Shown: positions 34,501 through 43,526, numbered from the stretch's first letter. The stretch: DNA of 64,000 nucleotides from Pseudemcibacter sp038106445 (GCA_038106445.1 JAYODU010000002.1:248001-312000), one strand, 5' to 3'. Numbers and translations are program-made. The notes: generated from the sequence alone by a model not told the origin.

Positions 34501-34585
34501 TCCCTTCATTGAAGGTAATATTTTGTGCATGCACGGAATTTATAATGGCGAAACCCGCCAAAATAGAAAGAATTGTCAATTTCAA
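31577..34585 (-). CDS. Exported TolB-like propeller/amidohydrolase fusion protein
   Basis: A 1002-residue protein with a Sec signal (cleavage after SVHA). Residues about 25-640 hold many PD40/TolB-type propeller repeats (FSPDGEKIAFQG, WSDDNTIIYASDS, WSRDGKSIAYLS). Residues 650-1000 form an amidohydrolase: H664-x-H666 in GHSHQSELRG, H783 in SSHEIS, H798 in VEHIA and D908 in GTDSPF are the expected metal ligands. Such fusions are common in marine bacteria; they may hydrolyse cyclic dipeptides or other amides in the periplasm. Translational coupling to DUF4212/SSS suggests the symporter takes up the product. Confidence 0.88.
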   Translation of the reverse strand: MKLTILSILAGFAIINSVHAQNITFNEGTNFGISLSPNERTLAMDLQGILWTLPTRGGSAVALTSGQQPEAREPSFSPDGEKIAFQGFYNGYFHIWTINVDGTDLRQITSGNFDDREPDWSDDNTIIYASDSAGSYDIWEVDVNSGRTTQLTNHPDDEGHPDKDGNRILFTREIRGQYSEIILAEFDGDEKTETSLIKSDLARYYRPAWTDRGDAFTYISQQDNDTRLNYIYDVYDVAAYRDVTAIEEGDVFPFKPAWNSRGIYYTADGQIKFRTLGVRARSTDVLVTVRDASFVDFTASITANAPEYVTKKRDFDSLEPQYVRGIGNMDVSVETDDIIFSALGDLWMQRGNENAQNLTIDRSQVNDPAWTLNGRFVAYVSDRDGQMDIWVRNMSNGVEQRITNDAHREYRPTWSRDGKSIAYLSARSYSNTWGRADLKVIDIDYGNIEVIDEGIHTPGRPAWTADGEHIIIAVADPATSRFREGMHGIRQYNVDTKRSKMLEMPNSIGLSTRDGSGPVVSRDGGKLAYVSEGEIRVAYIDPAGNITGSIENRCVDPAHMPRWSQNDEKIYYIAGRLLRSCNYLTGEVEDRMINATWQRAQAGDKTIHIGKMFDGVQDRYRENVDVFVSAGRITKIAPHGQDPVIGEFLDYSRNTMIPGLMAGHSHQSELRGQKLGRNWLAYGITSVRDPGSNPYKSLMRKETWESGKMMGPRMFYAGWLTGGPRVYYGQSYNAITERALWHEIYRMQDLDYDMVKSYVRLPDEYQQILVREAHKVGIPLSSHEISPAVQNSMDSVEHIAATSRRGYSPKFSYMAKSYDDVISIIARSGLTITPTAVLDSSYHEYIERYPQYESDVKYRTFLDAYERDSLVRSRTSAFTLKEIKQIPAVNETIKKLHDAGANVAAGTDSPFLPYGVAQHMEIIQFVNAGLSPADAIRASTINVAKNLGVENDLGTIEVGKLADMVILIGDPLDDITDIQNVQAIIRGGHHYTIQSILDTGSR

Positions 34586-34735
34586 GATTTTGCCCTACTC
34601 TTTGTTACAACATCTTGTTCTATAGGATTCCAGAAAAATTCATATTTGTAAATGGTTAACTTGAAATCTTGATGTAGACTATTAGCTATAAAAATTAAGA
34701 AGCCAATTTAATCTGTAAGAAGCACCGGAGGATAC

Positions 34736-35305
34736 ATGTATAGCTTGGAAACAAACAGGTTGGTTTTAAGGCCGTTTAAGGAAAAAGACGTCGCATTTCT
34801 GGATTATCTGCATAGCGATATGGACGTGGTGCGCTTTACATCCGGCTTCACCCGCAGCCATCAGCAGAACAGGGGTTATATCAAGATAATGCTGGCGCTT
34901 TATGAACAAAATCTGGGTCACCTGCTGGTTATCAGAAAATCGGATAACACACCCATTGGCCGCTGCGGTTATTCTTACTTCACACGAATTAATGACGGTA
35001 ATATGGACTGGTTTTATTGGGAAGGACTGGAAAAACCAAGTAAAGAAGGAGATGCCAGCCGGTTTATTGAACTGGGCTATAGCTTTGCAAAAGAATACTG
35101 GGGCAATGGCTTTGCCACGGAAGCCGCATTTGCGGTTGCGGAATTCGGGCTTTATCAGCTTGGCATGGATGCCGTTCATTCACTGGTTGACAAGCGAAAC
35201 ACCGGATCGATAAAAGTGGCTGAACGTATTGGTGCCCGTGAAGCCATTGACTGCATGGTACATGATCGTCCTGCACTTCGGCTGATAAACAGAAAAATGG
35301 ATTAA
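34736..35305 (+). CDS. GNAT-family acetyltransferase (RimJ/RimL type)
   Basis: A 189-residue acetyltransferase with the RimJ/RimL start ETNRLVLRPFKEKD, ELGYSFAKEYWGNGFATEA (acetyl-CoA loop) and LVDKRNTGSIKVAERIGAR. The excellent CCGGAGGATAC site fixes the ATG. The substrate may be a ribosomal protein N-terminus or a small molecule; sequence does not decide. It is one base from the mazG start, so they are co-translated. Confidence 0.87.
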   Translation: MYSLETNRLVLRPFKEKDVAFLDYLHSDMDVVRFTSGFTRSHQQNRGYIKIMLALYEQNLGHLLVIRKSDNTPIGRCGYSYFTRINDGNMDWFYWEGLEKPSKEGDASRFIELGYSFAKEYWGNGFATEAAFAVAEFGLYQLGMDAVHSLVDKRNTGSIKVAERIGAREAIDCMVHDRPALRLINRKMD

Positions 35306-35306
35306 A

Positions 35307-36089
35307 ATGGACAAATTGCTGAAAATAATGGAAAAGCTGCGTGACCCAAAGGATGGCTGTGCCTGGGACGTGGAGCAAAGCTTTGAAACCATCGCCCCCT
35401 ACACCATCGAAGAAGCCTACGAAGTCGCGGAAGCTATCGAGCAAAACGATATGGACGCGCTTAAGGATGAGCTTGGCGATCTACTCTTCCAGGCTGTTTT
35501 CCATGCCCGCATGGCCGAAGAAGCGGGACATTTCAAGTTTTCTGATGTTGTGGATGCCATTTCCGATAAAATGATCCGTCGTCATCCCCATGTATTTGGC
35601 GATGAAAACTACCGCGATGCTGATGAACAAACGGTCGCCTGGGAAGAACAGAAAGCCAAAGAGCGCGCAAATAAAGACCAAAAAAGCATTCTTGACGGGG
35701 TTACAATCGGTCTTCCTGCCCTTAGCCGTGCCGTAAAGTTGCAAAAACGGGCCGCACGGGTCGGGTTTGACTGGCCGGAAACATCACAGGTAATCGACAA
35801 GTTAAACGAGGAAATGGCTGAACTTTCCGCAGAGCTCATTAAAAATAAGCAGGATCATGACAAAATAGAAGAAGAATTCGGCGATATGATGTTTGTCTAT
35901 GCGAACCTCGCACGACACCTTAATATTGATCCGGAAAAAGCATTAAGACGCGCCAATTCGAAATTCACAAATCGCTTTAATAAAATTGAACAACATATTG
36001 AAAATGAAAATAATTCATTTGATCAATATTCACTTGATGAGCTTGAAAAATTATGGGTTAAAGCAAAAGGGGAAGAGCGCGGAGATTAA
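35307..36089 (+). CDS. mazG: Nucleoside triphosphate pyrophosphohydrolase MazG
   Basis: A 260-residue protein with two tandem MazG domains (about residues 5-120 and 145-255). The first has TIEEAYEVAEAI and KDELGDLLFQAVFHARMAEE, the second KLNEEMAELSAELI and EEFGDMMFVYANLARHL, giving the EExxE/ExxD magnesium sites. It hydrolyses NTPs to NMPs and pyrophosphate and cleans non-canonical nucleotides. The stop codon TAA lies in the loop of a strong terminator. Confidence 0.95.
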   Translation: MDKLLKIMEKLRDPKDGCAWDVEQSFETIAPYTIEEAYEVAEAIEQNDMDALKDELGDLLFQAVFHARMAEEAGHFKFSDVVDAISDKMIRRHPHVFGDENYRDADEQTVAWEEQKAKERANKDQKSILDGVTIGLPALSRAVKLQKRAARVGFDWPETSQVIDKLNEEMAELSAELIKNKQDHDKIEEEFGDMMFVYANLARHLNIDPEKALRRANSKFTNRFNKIEQHIENENNSFDQYSLDELEKLWVKAKGEERGD

Positions 36090-36101
36090 CTCCGCGCTCT
36101 T
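36073..36101. terminator. Strong, probably bidirectional rho-independent terminator
   Basis: A perfect 12-bp GC-rich stem (AAGAGCGCGGAG at 36073-36084, complement at 36090-36101) with a five-base loop ATTAA, followed by ATAATTTTT. It ends mazG on the plus strand and can also stop the convergent BNR-protein transcript. The mazG stop codon is in the loop. Confidence 0.9.
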
Positions 36102-36108
36102 ATAATTT

Positions 36109-39100
36109 TTACGACAAGTCAGCTCCACGCACCCACGGGGCACCAGCGGCATTAAGGGCCGCTTCGAATGCCGGAACTGTTGTATCTGTAAGCATCTCTA
36201 ATCTTGCTTTAACTTCCGCAAATGCATCCCTGGCAAATCCAAGCTGTTCCCGTGCCTGAATGGTTGGGCCGTATGTTCCGGTCCCACTTCCTGCCGCAAA
36301 ACTGATGCGGCTTGTAATGGTTGCGGGGCGTGCGCCCGTCCCTGCACTACTGCGTTCACCGTTGATCATTTCATCGATGGCGAAAAGCTCCTGCCGCAGG
36401 GCTTCATAGTCTGCCTCAAGTGAGCCTGAATTGTCAGAACGGTCCATGGCCATGCGATAAAGCTTAAGTTTATCCATCAAATCATTAACCGTCGTTGTGG
36501 CCGCAGTAACGCTTGCACGAGCTTCTTCCACGTCTCGCTGGAACGCATAGGCATCAGCGGGACTTGCCCCTTCAAGGGCACGCTTATTTATATCCACCAG
36601 TTCAAAGCTTACCGGTCCGGCAATCTGACGTGTTTCACCGTTTAACCGCGTATGGAGTGTCGCGCTATATGTTCCCGGCACCGCAAAGGCACCCGGTGTG
36701 TTAAAGCCGCCATTACCGCTATTTTCATTTATAATAGCATCGTCCGGTGAATGGCGAAGGTTCCATGTCACCCTGTTCGCGCCTTTTTTATTATCAGCAT
36801 GAACAACACGCACTACATTACCACCCGCATCACGCACAGTGACAAACACAGCAGCGTCCGCTTCGCGGCGTTCACGTTCAAGCACATCCCACCCCGGATA
36901 ACCCACATTGCCGCCTTCGTAGGCAATTTCCTTATCCGCTTCGACACGGCGTTCTTTTTCCGTCAGGTAAGCATCATTCAGGTAATAGGTTAATGTGGCG
37001 CCGAATGGCGGATTTTCAGTACGCCAGTGATCAGCACCATCACTGTCCGAATGCAGTGTATCTTCGCGGTACCAGGGCACCTGCGCCTTGGCAAATATAC
37101 GGGCTTCACCATCAAGATCATCGGTTTTAAGACCCCTTAGCGCCGTATAATCATCAAGAATATATATCCCGCGCCCGAAAGTGCCGACGATCAGATCATT
37201 TTCCCGGCGCTGAATACGTACATCACGTACCGATATGGTCGGCATATTGCCGGTTAATTCAACCCAGTTCTCACCACCATCTGTCGTGAAATAAAGACCA
37301 AATTCTGTACCCAGAAACATCAGGTCAGGATCAACATGATCCTGTGTGACCCGCCAGACAAGGTTGGTTTCACCAAGCCCGTCCACCATCAATTCCCAGC
37401 TCTGACCGCGATTTGTACTTTTAATAAAATACGGTGCATAATCCCCTTCCTTGTGGTTATCAAGGGCCGCATAAACGGTATTCGCATCAAAACGGTCCGC
37501 GCGAATGTCATTAACATATGCGTTTGCCGGAACACCGCGAATATCCGCTATTTCATAACGGGTCCAGTTCTGGCCTCCGTCAGATGTTGCCTGAATAAGT
37601 CCGTCATCCGTTCCCACATAAAGGATATTTTCATCAATCGGGCTTTCCGCCACATTGGCAATGGTATGGAAATTGGACATGGCACCCAGATCCCAACCGG
37701 CTTCCGGACCCCATGTACGCCCCATCATCGGATATGTCAGGCGATTACCGTTTTTGGTCAGATCGCCTGATATGGGTGTCCAGCTGTCACCGCGATCATC
37801 AGACCGCCAAAGCCGCTGCGATGCATGATAAAGGCGTTTTGGATCATGGTGGGATACATTTATCGGCGCATCCCAGTTAAACCGTTCTGCCGGTTCGCCA
37901 GGGCGTGGTTGCGGTTGAATATTTGTATTTTCGCGAAGCAACATATCAAGACGCCTTAACCCGCCCTGCTGCATTTGCGAATACATGATATTCGGGTTCC
38001 CCGGTTCCGTTGCCGGGCCATGACCATCTGCACCCATGGTCAGATAAAAATCCCCGTTATCAATACCATTGGCCCGCATGGTACGGCTTGGACCACCTTG
38101 TGTAGAATTATCCTGTGTTCCCCCGAAGACATTATAAAACGGAAGCGCATCATCAGCGGCGATTTTATAAAACTGCGCCACAGATATTCCCTCCATAAAG
38201 CGCCAGTTTGCCATGTTATCACGGCTTTCATAAACACCACCGTCGGACCCCACCAGAATAAAATCAGGATCATCAGGATGAAACGCAAAGGCATGATCAT
38301 CAACATGGCGGCGTTCAAGGTTCATATCTATCCATGTTTTGCCACCGTCTGTGGTATACGCACTTAAATTATTGGCCATATAAACCATATCAAACGTATG
38401 GGGATCAGCAAAAATTTCCTGATAATAATGGGGTCCTGTCCCGCCTGATACACGGTCAGACATTTTTGTCCAGCTCGCGCCATAATCTTCGGAGCGCCAG
38501 AAACCACCCTTGCGTTCATCAAGTTCAATGATTGCATAAACCACATTCGGCTTTATCGGTGAAACAGCAAGACCAATTTTGCCCATATTTTCCTTGGGCA
38601 GACCTTCTGTCATTTCTGTCCATGTTTCGCCGCCATCATCGGATGTGTAAAGGGCGGAACCAGGACCAGTATCGACCAATGCTGCGATTGTCCGCTGGCG
38701 CTGCCAAGCGGCAGCATAAAGTCTGTCAGGATTTGCCGGGTCTGCCGCAAGGGAGCCAACACCCGTCCATTCATCCAGTTCAAGAGTATTTCGCCATGTT
38801 TTACCGCCATCGGTGGTTTTAAATACACCACGTTCACCACCACTTGACCATAATGGTCCCTGCGATGATACCCAGACGGTGTTGCTGTCCCCCGGATGAA
38901 TAACGATATCACCAATATGTTCTGAGTTGGGAAGTCCCATATTTTCCCAGCTTTTACCGCCATTGGTTGATTTATAAACACCATCTCCGAATGCGATATG
39001 CCGGCCACCATTATTTTCACCCGTTCCAACCCATATAATATTGGAATTGCTTGGGTCAATCGTCACATCACCTATGGAATAGACAGCCTCATTTTCAAAA

Positions 39101-39360
39101 ATCGGTTCCCACGTGGTACCTGCATTAAACGTTTTCCACACACCGCCCGATGCAATCCCCACGTACCAGATATTCGGGTTTTTCTGATCAACGGCGATAT
39201 CCGCAACCCTGCCGGACATATAACTTGGCCCTACATTGCGCAACTTAATACCAGCAAAAGTCGCCGCACTCATTAGATTATCATCGCTATCGTCCTGTGC
39301 TATTGCAAATGTTGGTATTACTAAAGTTATTGCCAGAACGGCAATTATCATTTTTTTCAT
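36109..39360 (-). CDS. Exported BNR/VPS10-like repeat protein
   Basis: A 1083-residue protein. The ATG at 39360 has a good GAGGGAGAC site; the signal peptide ends near IAQDD. Most of it (about residues 40-700) is built of sialidase/BNR-type repeats with the S/T-x-D-x-G-x-T-W box seen many times (STNGGKSW, TTDGGKTW, TSDDGGETW, SDGGQNW, STNRGQSW), the fold of sortilin/VPS10 and xyloglucanase propellers. A beta-sandwich-like region with ADNKKGANRVTWNLRH follows, and the C-terminal 200 residues are helical. It is likely periplasmic or surface; no catalytic residues can be named, and the name 'glycosyl hydrolase' often given to such proteins is unsupported. Confidence 0.83.
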   Translation of the reverse strand: MKKMIIAVLAITLVIPTFAIAQDDSDDNLMSAATFAGIKLRNVGPSYMSGRVADIAVDQKNPNIWYVGIASGGVWKTFNAGTTWEPIFENEAVYSIGDVTIDPSNSNIIWVGTGENNGGRHIAFGDGVYKSTNGGKSWENMGLPNSEHIGDIVIHPGDSNTVWVSSQGPLWSSGGERGVFKTTDGGKTWRNTLELDEWTGVGSLAADPANPDRLYAAAWQRQRTIAALVDTGPGSALYTSDDGGETWTEMTEGLPKENMGKIGLAVSPIKPNVVYAIIELDERKGGFWRSEDYGASWTKMSDRVSGGTGPHYYQEIFADPHTFDMVYMANNLSAYTTDGGKTWIDMNLERRHVDDHAFAFHPDDPDFILVGSDGGVYESRDNMANWRFMEGISVAQFYKIAADDALPFYNVFGGTQDNSTQGGPSRTMRANGIDNGDFYLTMGADGHGPATEPGNPNIMYSQMQQGGLRRLDMLLRENTNIQPQPRPGEPAERFNWDAPINVSHHDPKRLYHASQRLWRSDDRGDSWTPISGDLTKNGNRLTYPMMGRTWGPEAGWDLGAMSNFHTIANVAESPIDENILYVGTDDGLIQATSDGGQNWTRYEIADIRGVPANAYVNDIRADRFDANTVYAALDNHKEGDYAPYFIKSTNRGQSWELMVDGLGETNLVWRVTQDHVDPDLMFLGTEFGLYFTTDGGENWVELTGNMPTISVRDVRIQRRENDLIVGTFGRGIYILDDYTALRGLKTDDLDGEARIFAKAQVPWYREDTLHSDSDGADHWRTENPPFGATLTYYLNDAYLTEKERRVEADKEIAYEGGNVGYPGWDVLERERREADAAVFVTVRDAGGNVVRVVHADNKKGANRVTWNLRHSPDDAIINENSGNGGFNTPGAFAVPGTYSATLHTRLNGETRQIAGPVSFELVDINKRALEGASPADAYAFQRDVEEARASVTAATTTVNDLMDKLKLYRMAMDRSDNSGSLEADYEALRQELFAIDEMINGERSSAGTGARPATITSRISFAAGSGTGTYGPTIQAREQLGFARDAFAEVKARLEMLTDTTVPAFEAALNAAGAPWVRGADLS

Positions 39361-39430
39361 GACTGTCTCCCTCAATTTTGTAAGGAAACACGTTAGCATT
39401 GTTTTGAAGAAAATTACAAGTACGGTCGAT

Positions 39431-40225
39431 TTAAGTGAAAATTGCTGATTTTATAAGGTCCCAACTGATCCTGTCAGGTGTACACAGAAGTCCGGAGCTA
39501 CTATGCCTAGGTGTATAAGCCTGGCCATCCAGTCCCCTTGCGCACCCGCCTGCCTCATTAAGAATGAGCGTACCCGGTAAATGATCCCAGATCAGAGTAC
39601 TATAGTAGGGAGAAAAGTATTTCTGCGCTTCGGTAATTGCCACATAATCATACCCGGCACAGTAGGCTGGCCTGTTTTCTTTAATCTGTTGCAAATTTTT
39701 ACGTGTATTCAGCCTTAATGGTTCCGGCATACGATTTATATGCGCTGCACCAATTAAATTTTTCATCTTTTGCGGAGCCGATGGAACTTCGATGCGTTTA
39801 TCATTGATGTATGAACCCCCACCTTTTTCCGCTACAGCGAGTTTGTTATAGGACGGAAGGAAAATCCAGCTGGCGACGGCCTCTCCTCTTTGCAGGGCAA
39901 CGGCCATGACCGCAAATTTTTCATCACCTTTAATAAAATTGTTGGTGCCGTCAATTGGATCAATAAGAAGCCCACAGTCAGCTGATAGCAATTACACGAG
40001 TCTCATCGGATTTTTTGAAATATCTTCCTCACCCGTGATGATCGCGTTGGGATAAAGTGCCCTCAAGCCATCAGAAAGCGCAAATTCCGCCGCCAAATCC
40101 GCCGCAGTTACAAATTCACCCGGTTCTTTAAAAAGTACTTCGTCTTCACGAAGATTTCTAAACCGCGGTGTTATCTCATTATCCGCCACTTTTTTGATCA
40201 GGGAACTTATTTTAGCCGTTTGCAT
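39431..40225 (-). pseudogene. Inositol monophosphatase/CysQ-like gene with in-frame TAA
   Basis: One continuous frame (264 codons without the stop) is interrupted by TAA at 39994-39992, codon 78, reading KNPMRLV-stop-LLSADCGLLIDPIDGTNNF. Everything else is intact: GEED in the first part, DPIDGTNNF and the second metal motif IWDHLPGTLILNEAGG in the second. The start ATG at 40225 overlaps the hflX 3' end by 14 bases. A restart at the TTG right after the stop would lack the N-terminal metal ligand and the first helices. The intact enzyme would be an inositol/PAP-type phosphatase. A sequencing error is possible. Confidence 0.78.
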
Positions 40226-41600
40226 GGAGCTTTCCCAGTTTCTCCAATTGACCGATCGCCGCCTGATCAAGTCTTACTGTCAGTCTGGTTGAGGTTTCTG
40301 TATCTTCGCGCGAGAGCACTTCCCCCAATTTATAAAGCTGCGCAATATCAGCACCGTCCACATGAGAAAACTCAAGCTCGAATGTTTTTTTGTCGCGTGC
40401 CAGAAGTTCATCAAGCACTTCAAGTAATTCTGCGCAACCCTCACCCGTTATTGCGGAAACCAAAGCCACATTTTCCAGTCGCAGAGCCGTGTTTTCAATA
40501 ACTTCACGCTCATCAAGCGACAAAAGGTCAATTTTGTTCCAGACTTCAAAAATGATTTTATTTTTATCATCTGTAATATTCAGAAATTTCAGAACTTCAA
40601 TCACATCATTTTTCTGCGCCTCTGTTTCCCGATGTGAAATATCGCGGACATGGAGAATAATATCAGCTTCTGTAACTTCTTCGAGCGTTGCACGAAAAGC
40701 TGCAACAAGATGCGTGGGAAGATCAGAAATAAAACCAACTGTATCTGAGAAAATGGCCTTATTGCTATTTGGCATATCAACATTGCGCATTGTTGGATCC
40801 AACGTCGCAAAAAGAAGGTCCTCTGCCATAACATCAGCCGCTGTAAGCTTGTTGAATAATGTCGATTTGCCGGCGTTGGTATAACCCACCATGGCAATAA
40901 TCGGGAAAGGCACTTTTCGCCTGCTGTTTCTGTGCAGCTCTCTTGTTCTTATTACGGAAGAAAGCTGTTTTTTGATTTTGCCTATACGTTCATCAATAAG
41001 ACGTCGGTCACTTTCAATCTGGCTTTCGCCCGGCCCCCCCATAAAACCAAAACCACCACGTTGTCGTTCCAAATGAGTCCAGGATCTGACCAGACGGCTT
41101 TTCTGATAATTTAAATGCGCCAACTCAACCTGCATCACGCCTTCTTTGGTTTGTGCGCGCTCACCAAATATTTCAAGAATTAGACCGGTTCGATCAATGA
41201 CCTTTACTTTTAATTCCCGTTCCAGATTTCTTTGTTGTCCGGGACTAAGTTCACAGTCAGCAACAACTAATTCAATGTCATGTGCCTGAATATAGACAGA
41301 TAGTTCATCCAGTTTTCCTTTCCCGAGATATGTAGCCGGACGAATTTTACTTAACTGAATTACTTCACTTATAACAATATCCAGTTCAAGTGCTGCACAA
41401 AGTGATACCGCCTCATTCAGGCGATCTTCGGCACTACGCAGGGATAACTTGGAAGAAAATGCAATATTGGGATGAAACACAAGTGTTCTGGCACCGGAAG
41501 CATTTTTTATATGCTCCGTGCTGTTACCTTGATCATCCCAAACACTACTAAGTGTCTTTTTACGAAATTCTAAAGAATTTTTTACTTCATGATTAGTCAT
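40212..41600 (-). CDS. hflX: Ribosome-associated GTPase HflX
   Basis: A 462-residue GTPase, normal for the family. Residues about 40-205 are the HflX nucleotide-binding N-terminal domain (GKLDELSVYI, VVADCELSPGQQRNLERELKVKVIDRTGLIL region) with the glycine-rich linker GGFGFMGGPGESQIE. The G domain has G1 GYTNAGKSTLFN, G3 DTVGFISDLP and G4 NKIDLL. HflX splits stalled 70S ribosomes. It lies 12 bases after hfq in the usual hfq-hflX order and overlaps the broken phosphatase gene. Confidence 0.95.
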   Translation of the reverse strand: MTNHEVKNSLEFRKKTLSSVWDDQGNSTEHIKNASGARTLVFHPNIAFSSKLSLRSAEDRLNEAVSLCAALELDIVISEVIQLSKIRPATYLGKGKLDELSVYIQAHDIELVVADCELSPGQQRNLERELKVKVIDRTGLILEIFGERAQTKEGVMQVELAHLNYQKSRLVRSWTHLERQRGGFGFMGGPGESQIESDRRLIDERIGKIKKQLSSVIRTRELHRNSRRKVPFPIIAMVGYTNAGKSTLFNKLTAADVMAEDLLFATLDPTMRNVDMPNSNKAIFSDTVGFISDLPTHLVAAFRATLEEVTEADIILHVRDISHRETEAQKNDVIEVLKFLNITDDKNKIIFEVWNKIDLLSLDEREVIENTALRLENVALVSAITGEGCAELLEVLDELLARDKKTFELEFSHVDGADIAQLYKLGEVLSREDTETSTRLTVRLDQAAIGQLEKLGKLHANG

Positions 41601-41612
41601 GAGTGAGGGATA

Positions 41613-41867
41613 TCACTCCTCATCAGACACCTCATCTTCGTCTGCATCAAATAAATTCATTGTACCGCCTGGCATAATAGTAGATATCGCGTGTTTATAC
41701 ACAAGCTGTACATTGGCGTCACGGCGAAGAAGGATGCAGAAATTATCAAACCATGTAATAATTCCCTGCAATTTTACTCCATTTACAAGAAAAACAGTGA
41801 TCGGTGTTTTATTCTTACGTACATGGTTTAGAAAGGCATCTTGTAGATTGTGCATTTTATCAGACAT
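41613..41867 (-). CDS. hfq: RNA chaperone Hfq
   Basis: An 84-residue Sm-like protein. The Sm1 region has LQDAFLNHVRKNKTPITVFLVNGVKLQG and Sm2 reads YKHAISTIMP, where the family normally has KHA. FD in WFDNF and the acidic tail (DADEDEVSDEE) are typical of alphaproteobacterial Hfq. It forms a hexamer that pairs small RNAs with mRNAs. The hfq-hflX order is conserved. A 155-base gap with a hairpin separates it from trkH. Confidence 0.96.
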   Translation of the reverse strand: MSDKMHNLQDAFLNHVRKNKTPITVFLVNGVKLQGIITWFDNFCILLRRDANVQLVYKHAISTIMPGGTMNLFDADEDEVSDEE

Positions 41868-41979
41868 TTTATTATTCCATTTTTATTTAGCGCCTCAAAA
41901 CAGTATTAACCTGATTACTGTTGCAAAAAATATTTGCCGATACAGTATATCACATCACCATTTTTTTTAAAACAACGAA

Positions 41980-41997
41980 GATCACATCTTGGTGATC
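41980..41997 (-). terminator. Weak terminator-like hairpin between trkH and hfq
   Basis: GATCAC and GTGATC (41980-41985 and 41992-41997) flank a six-base loop. On the minus strand it is followed by TTCGTTGTTTT. The position, 26 bases after the trkH stop, suits a terminator or attenuator, but the stem is only six base pairs. Confidence 0.35.
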
Positions 41998-42022
41998 GAA
42001 GATTAATTTTTTATTAAGTTTT

Positions 42023-43483
42023 CTAAATCTTCCTGAAAGATGGAGAAATAAATATTAACAGTGCTATTATTTCAAGACGTCCAACAATCATAACCGCCGA
42101 TGTAAGCCATTTTGCAGCATAAGGCATACCTGAATAACCCAGAAAGTCCTGAGCTATTAGCCCGGTCATTGCGCCTGCACTGAACAGGTTTGATATCGTT
42201 ATACCAAGGCTGACATTAATATCATATTCAAAAAATGAATACCCGATCGTGCAAAAAGCAATTGTCGTCAGATACAGAAATAAAAGTGTCCAGATACTAT
42301 TTAAAATTGATTTATTAACATTTACATCATTTACACGCATGGGGACTATCCCATGAGGGTGCGACAGTCTGCTAATTTCGCTATCAGCCTGGCGGAACAG
42401 AACTTTAAAACGCATAATTTTAAATCCACCTGCACTGGAGCCCATGGCACCACCTATCACTATTAGGATTGCGCTGATCAAAACCACGCCCAATGGCATG
42501 GTATGAGCACCATCAGGCAAAAAACCTGTCGTACTTAATGCTGAAACGGCTGTAAAAATTGCCGTGCCCATTTTTTTGATAAAAGACATATTTGACGCAT
42601 TCTCGCCGCCCAGGAGAGTAAATAATATGAGAAATGAAGCTATAGCAACTATGGTAATAAAATATTTCAGTTCCCTGTCTTGTTGATATATTCGAATTTT
42701 ACCTGTAGTTATAAAATACCAGTGAAAAGTAAGGTTAGTTGCCGCAATAAACATGAATGGGACTAGAACAAATTCTGTCATATTTCCAAAACTGTTTATG
42801 CCGGAATTGGCATGATTAGTGAAACCTCCGCTTGATAAGGTTGCCATGGCTGTTGACATTGAATCGAATAATGTCATCCCGGACAAACTAAGCAGAATCA
42901 TACAAAGAAGACTTAACCCCGCATATATTAATATCAGTGGCTTAAATGCTGATTTTAGACGTGACGCAAAGCCTTCTCCTTCTCCATGCGGTAAAGCACT
43001 CCGAAAAAGTTCCGAACCCCCAAAGCTGCTAATAGGCAAAATTGCTACCGCAAGTACAAAAATTAATATACCGCCCATCCATTGCAGAAATGAACGCCAG
43101 AATAATACCGTTTTTGGCACAAGCGATGAATTTGCCATCATCGAAGAACCGGAAGTCGTAAAGGCGGATGCAGCTTCAAAATAAGCATCGGTAAATTTGG
43201 TTAACTCGCCGCTCACCATAAATGGTATGGACGCAAATACAGGAACAAAGGCCCAGATAATAACCAAAAACGAAATCACATCATAACGGCTTGGCTTTTC
43301 CGGTTCATCACTAAATGCAAAATAAAATCCTGCCCCAACAAAAATAGTAAACATAGAACAAATAAAAAACGGCAGGATTAAATTGCTTTCATCATAATTC
43401 AGAGCGACAAGAATAGGTAATAATTCACTTACCCCAAGAAAGATGAGGAAATATCCGATTATATGACCTACTTTAGTTATCAT
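42023..43483 (-). CDS. trkH: Trk potassium uptake protein TrkH
   Basis: A 486-residue polytopic membrane protein with the TrkH/KtrB pattern: FTTSGSSMM in the first pore loop, SSGGFTNH, SALSTTGFLPDGAH and NLFSAGAMTG are the four selectivity-type P-loops, each with the conserved Gly. SSAGGFKIMR lies between them. It forms the potassium-conducting channel that is gated by TrkA, encoded 43 bases upstream. Confidence 0.93.
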   Translation of the reverse strand: MITKVGHIIGYFLIFLGVSELLPILVALNYDESNLILPFFICSMFTIFVGAGFYFAFSDEPEKPSRYDVISFLVIIWAFVPVFASIPFMVSGELTKFTDAYFEAASAFTTSGSSMMANSSLVPKTVLFWRSFLQWMGGILIFVLAVAILPISSFGGSELFRSALPHGEGEGFASRLKSAFKPLILIYAGLSLLCMILLSLSGMTLFDSMSTAMATLSSGGFTNHANSGINSFGNMTEFVLVPFMFIAATNLTFHWYFITTGKIRIYQQDRELKYFITIVAIASFLILFTLLGGENASNMSFIKKMGTAIFTAVSALSTTGFLPDGAHTMPLGVVLISAILIVIGGAMGSSAGGFKIMRFKVLFRQADSEISRLSHPHGIVPMRVNDVNVNKSILNSIWTLLFLYLTTIAFCTIGYSFFEYDINVSLGITISNLFSAGAMTGLIAQDFLGYSGMPYAAKWLTSAVMIVGRLEIIALLIFISPSFRKI

Positions 43484-43526
43484 CTAATGCTTATATCCAG
43501 GCCAGAAAGATTAAAAATGCTACCTT

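Noticed and set aside
34580..34680. TTTCAAG/CTTGAAA inverted repeat in the amidohydrolase/GNAT promoter region
   Set aside because: Arms are only seven bases and about 85 bases apart in AT-rich DNA; chance is likely.
39992..40270. Two separate short genes in place of the phosphatase pseudogene
   Set aside because: Both frames are the same frame and together make one phosphatase; neither part alone contains the full metal site.
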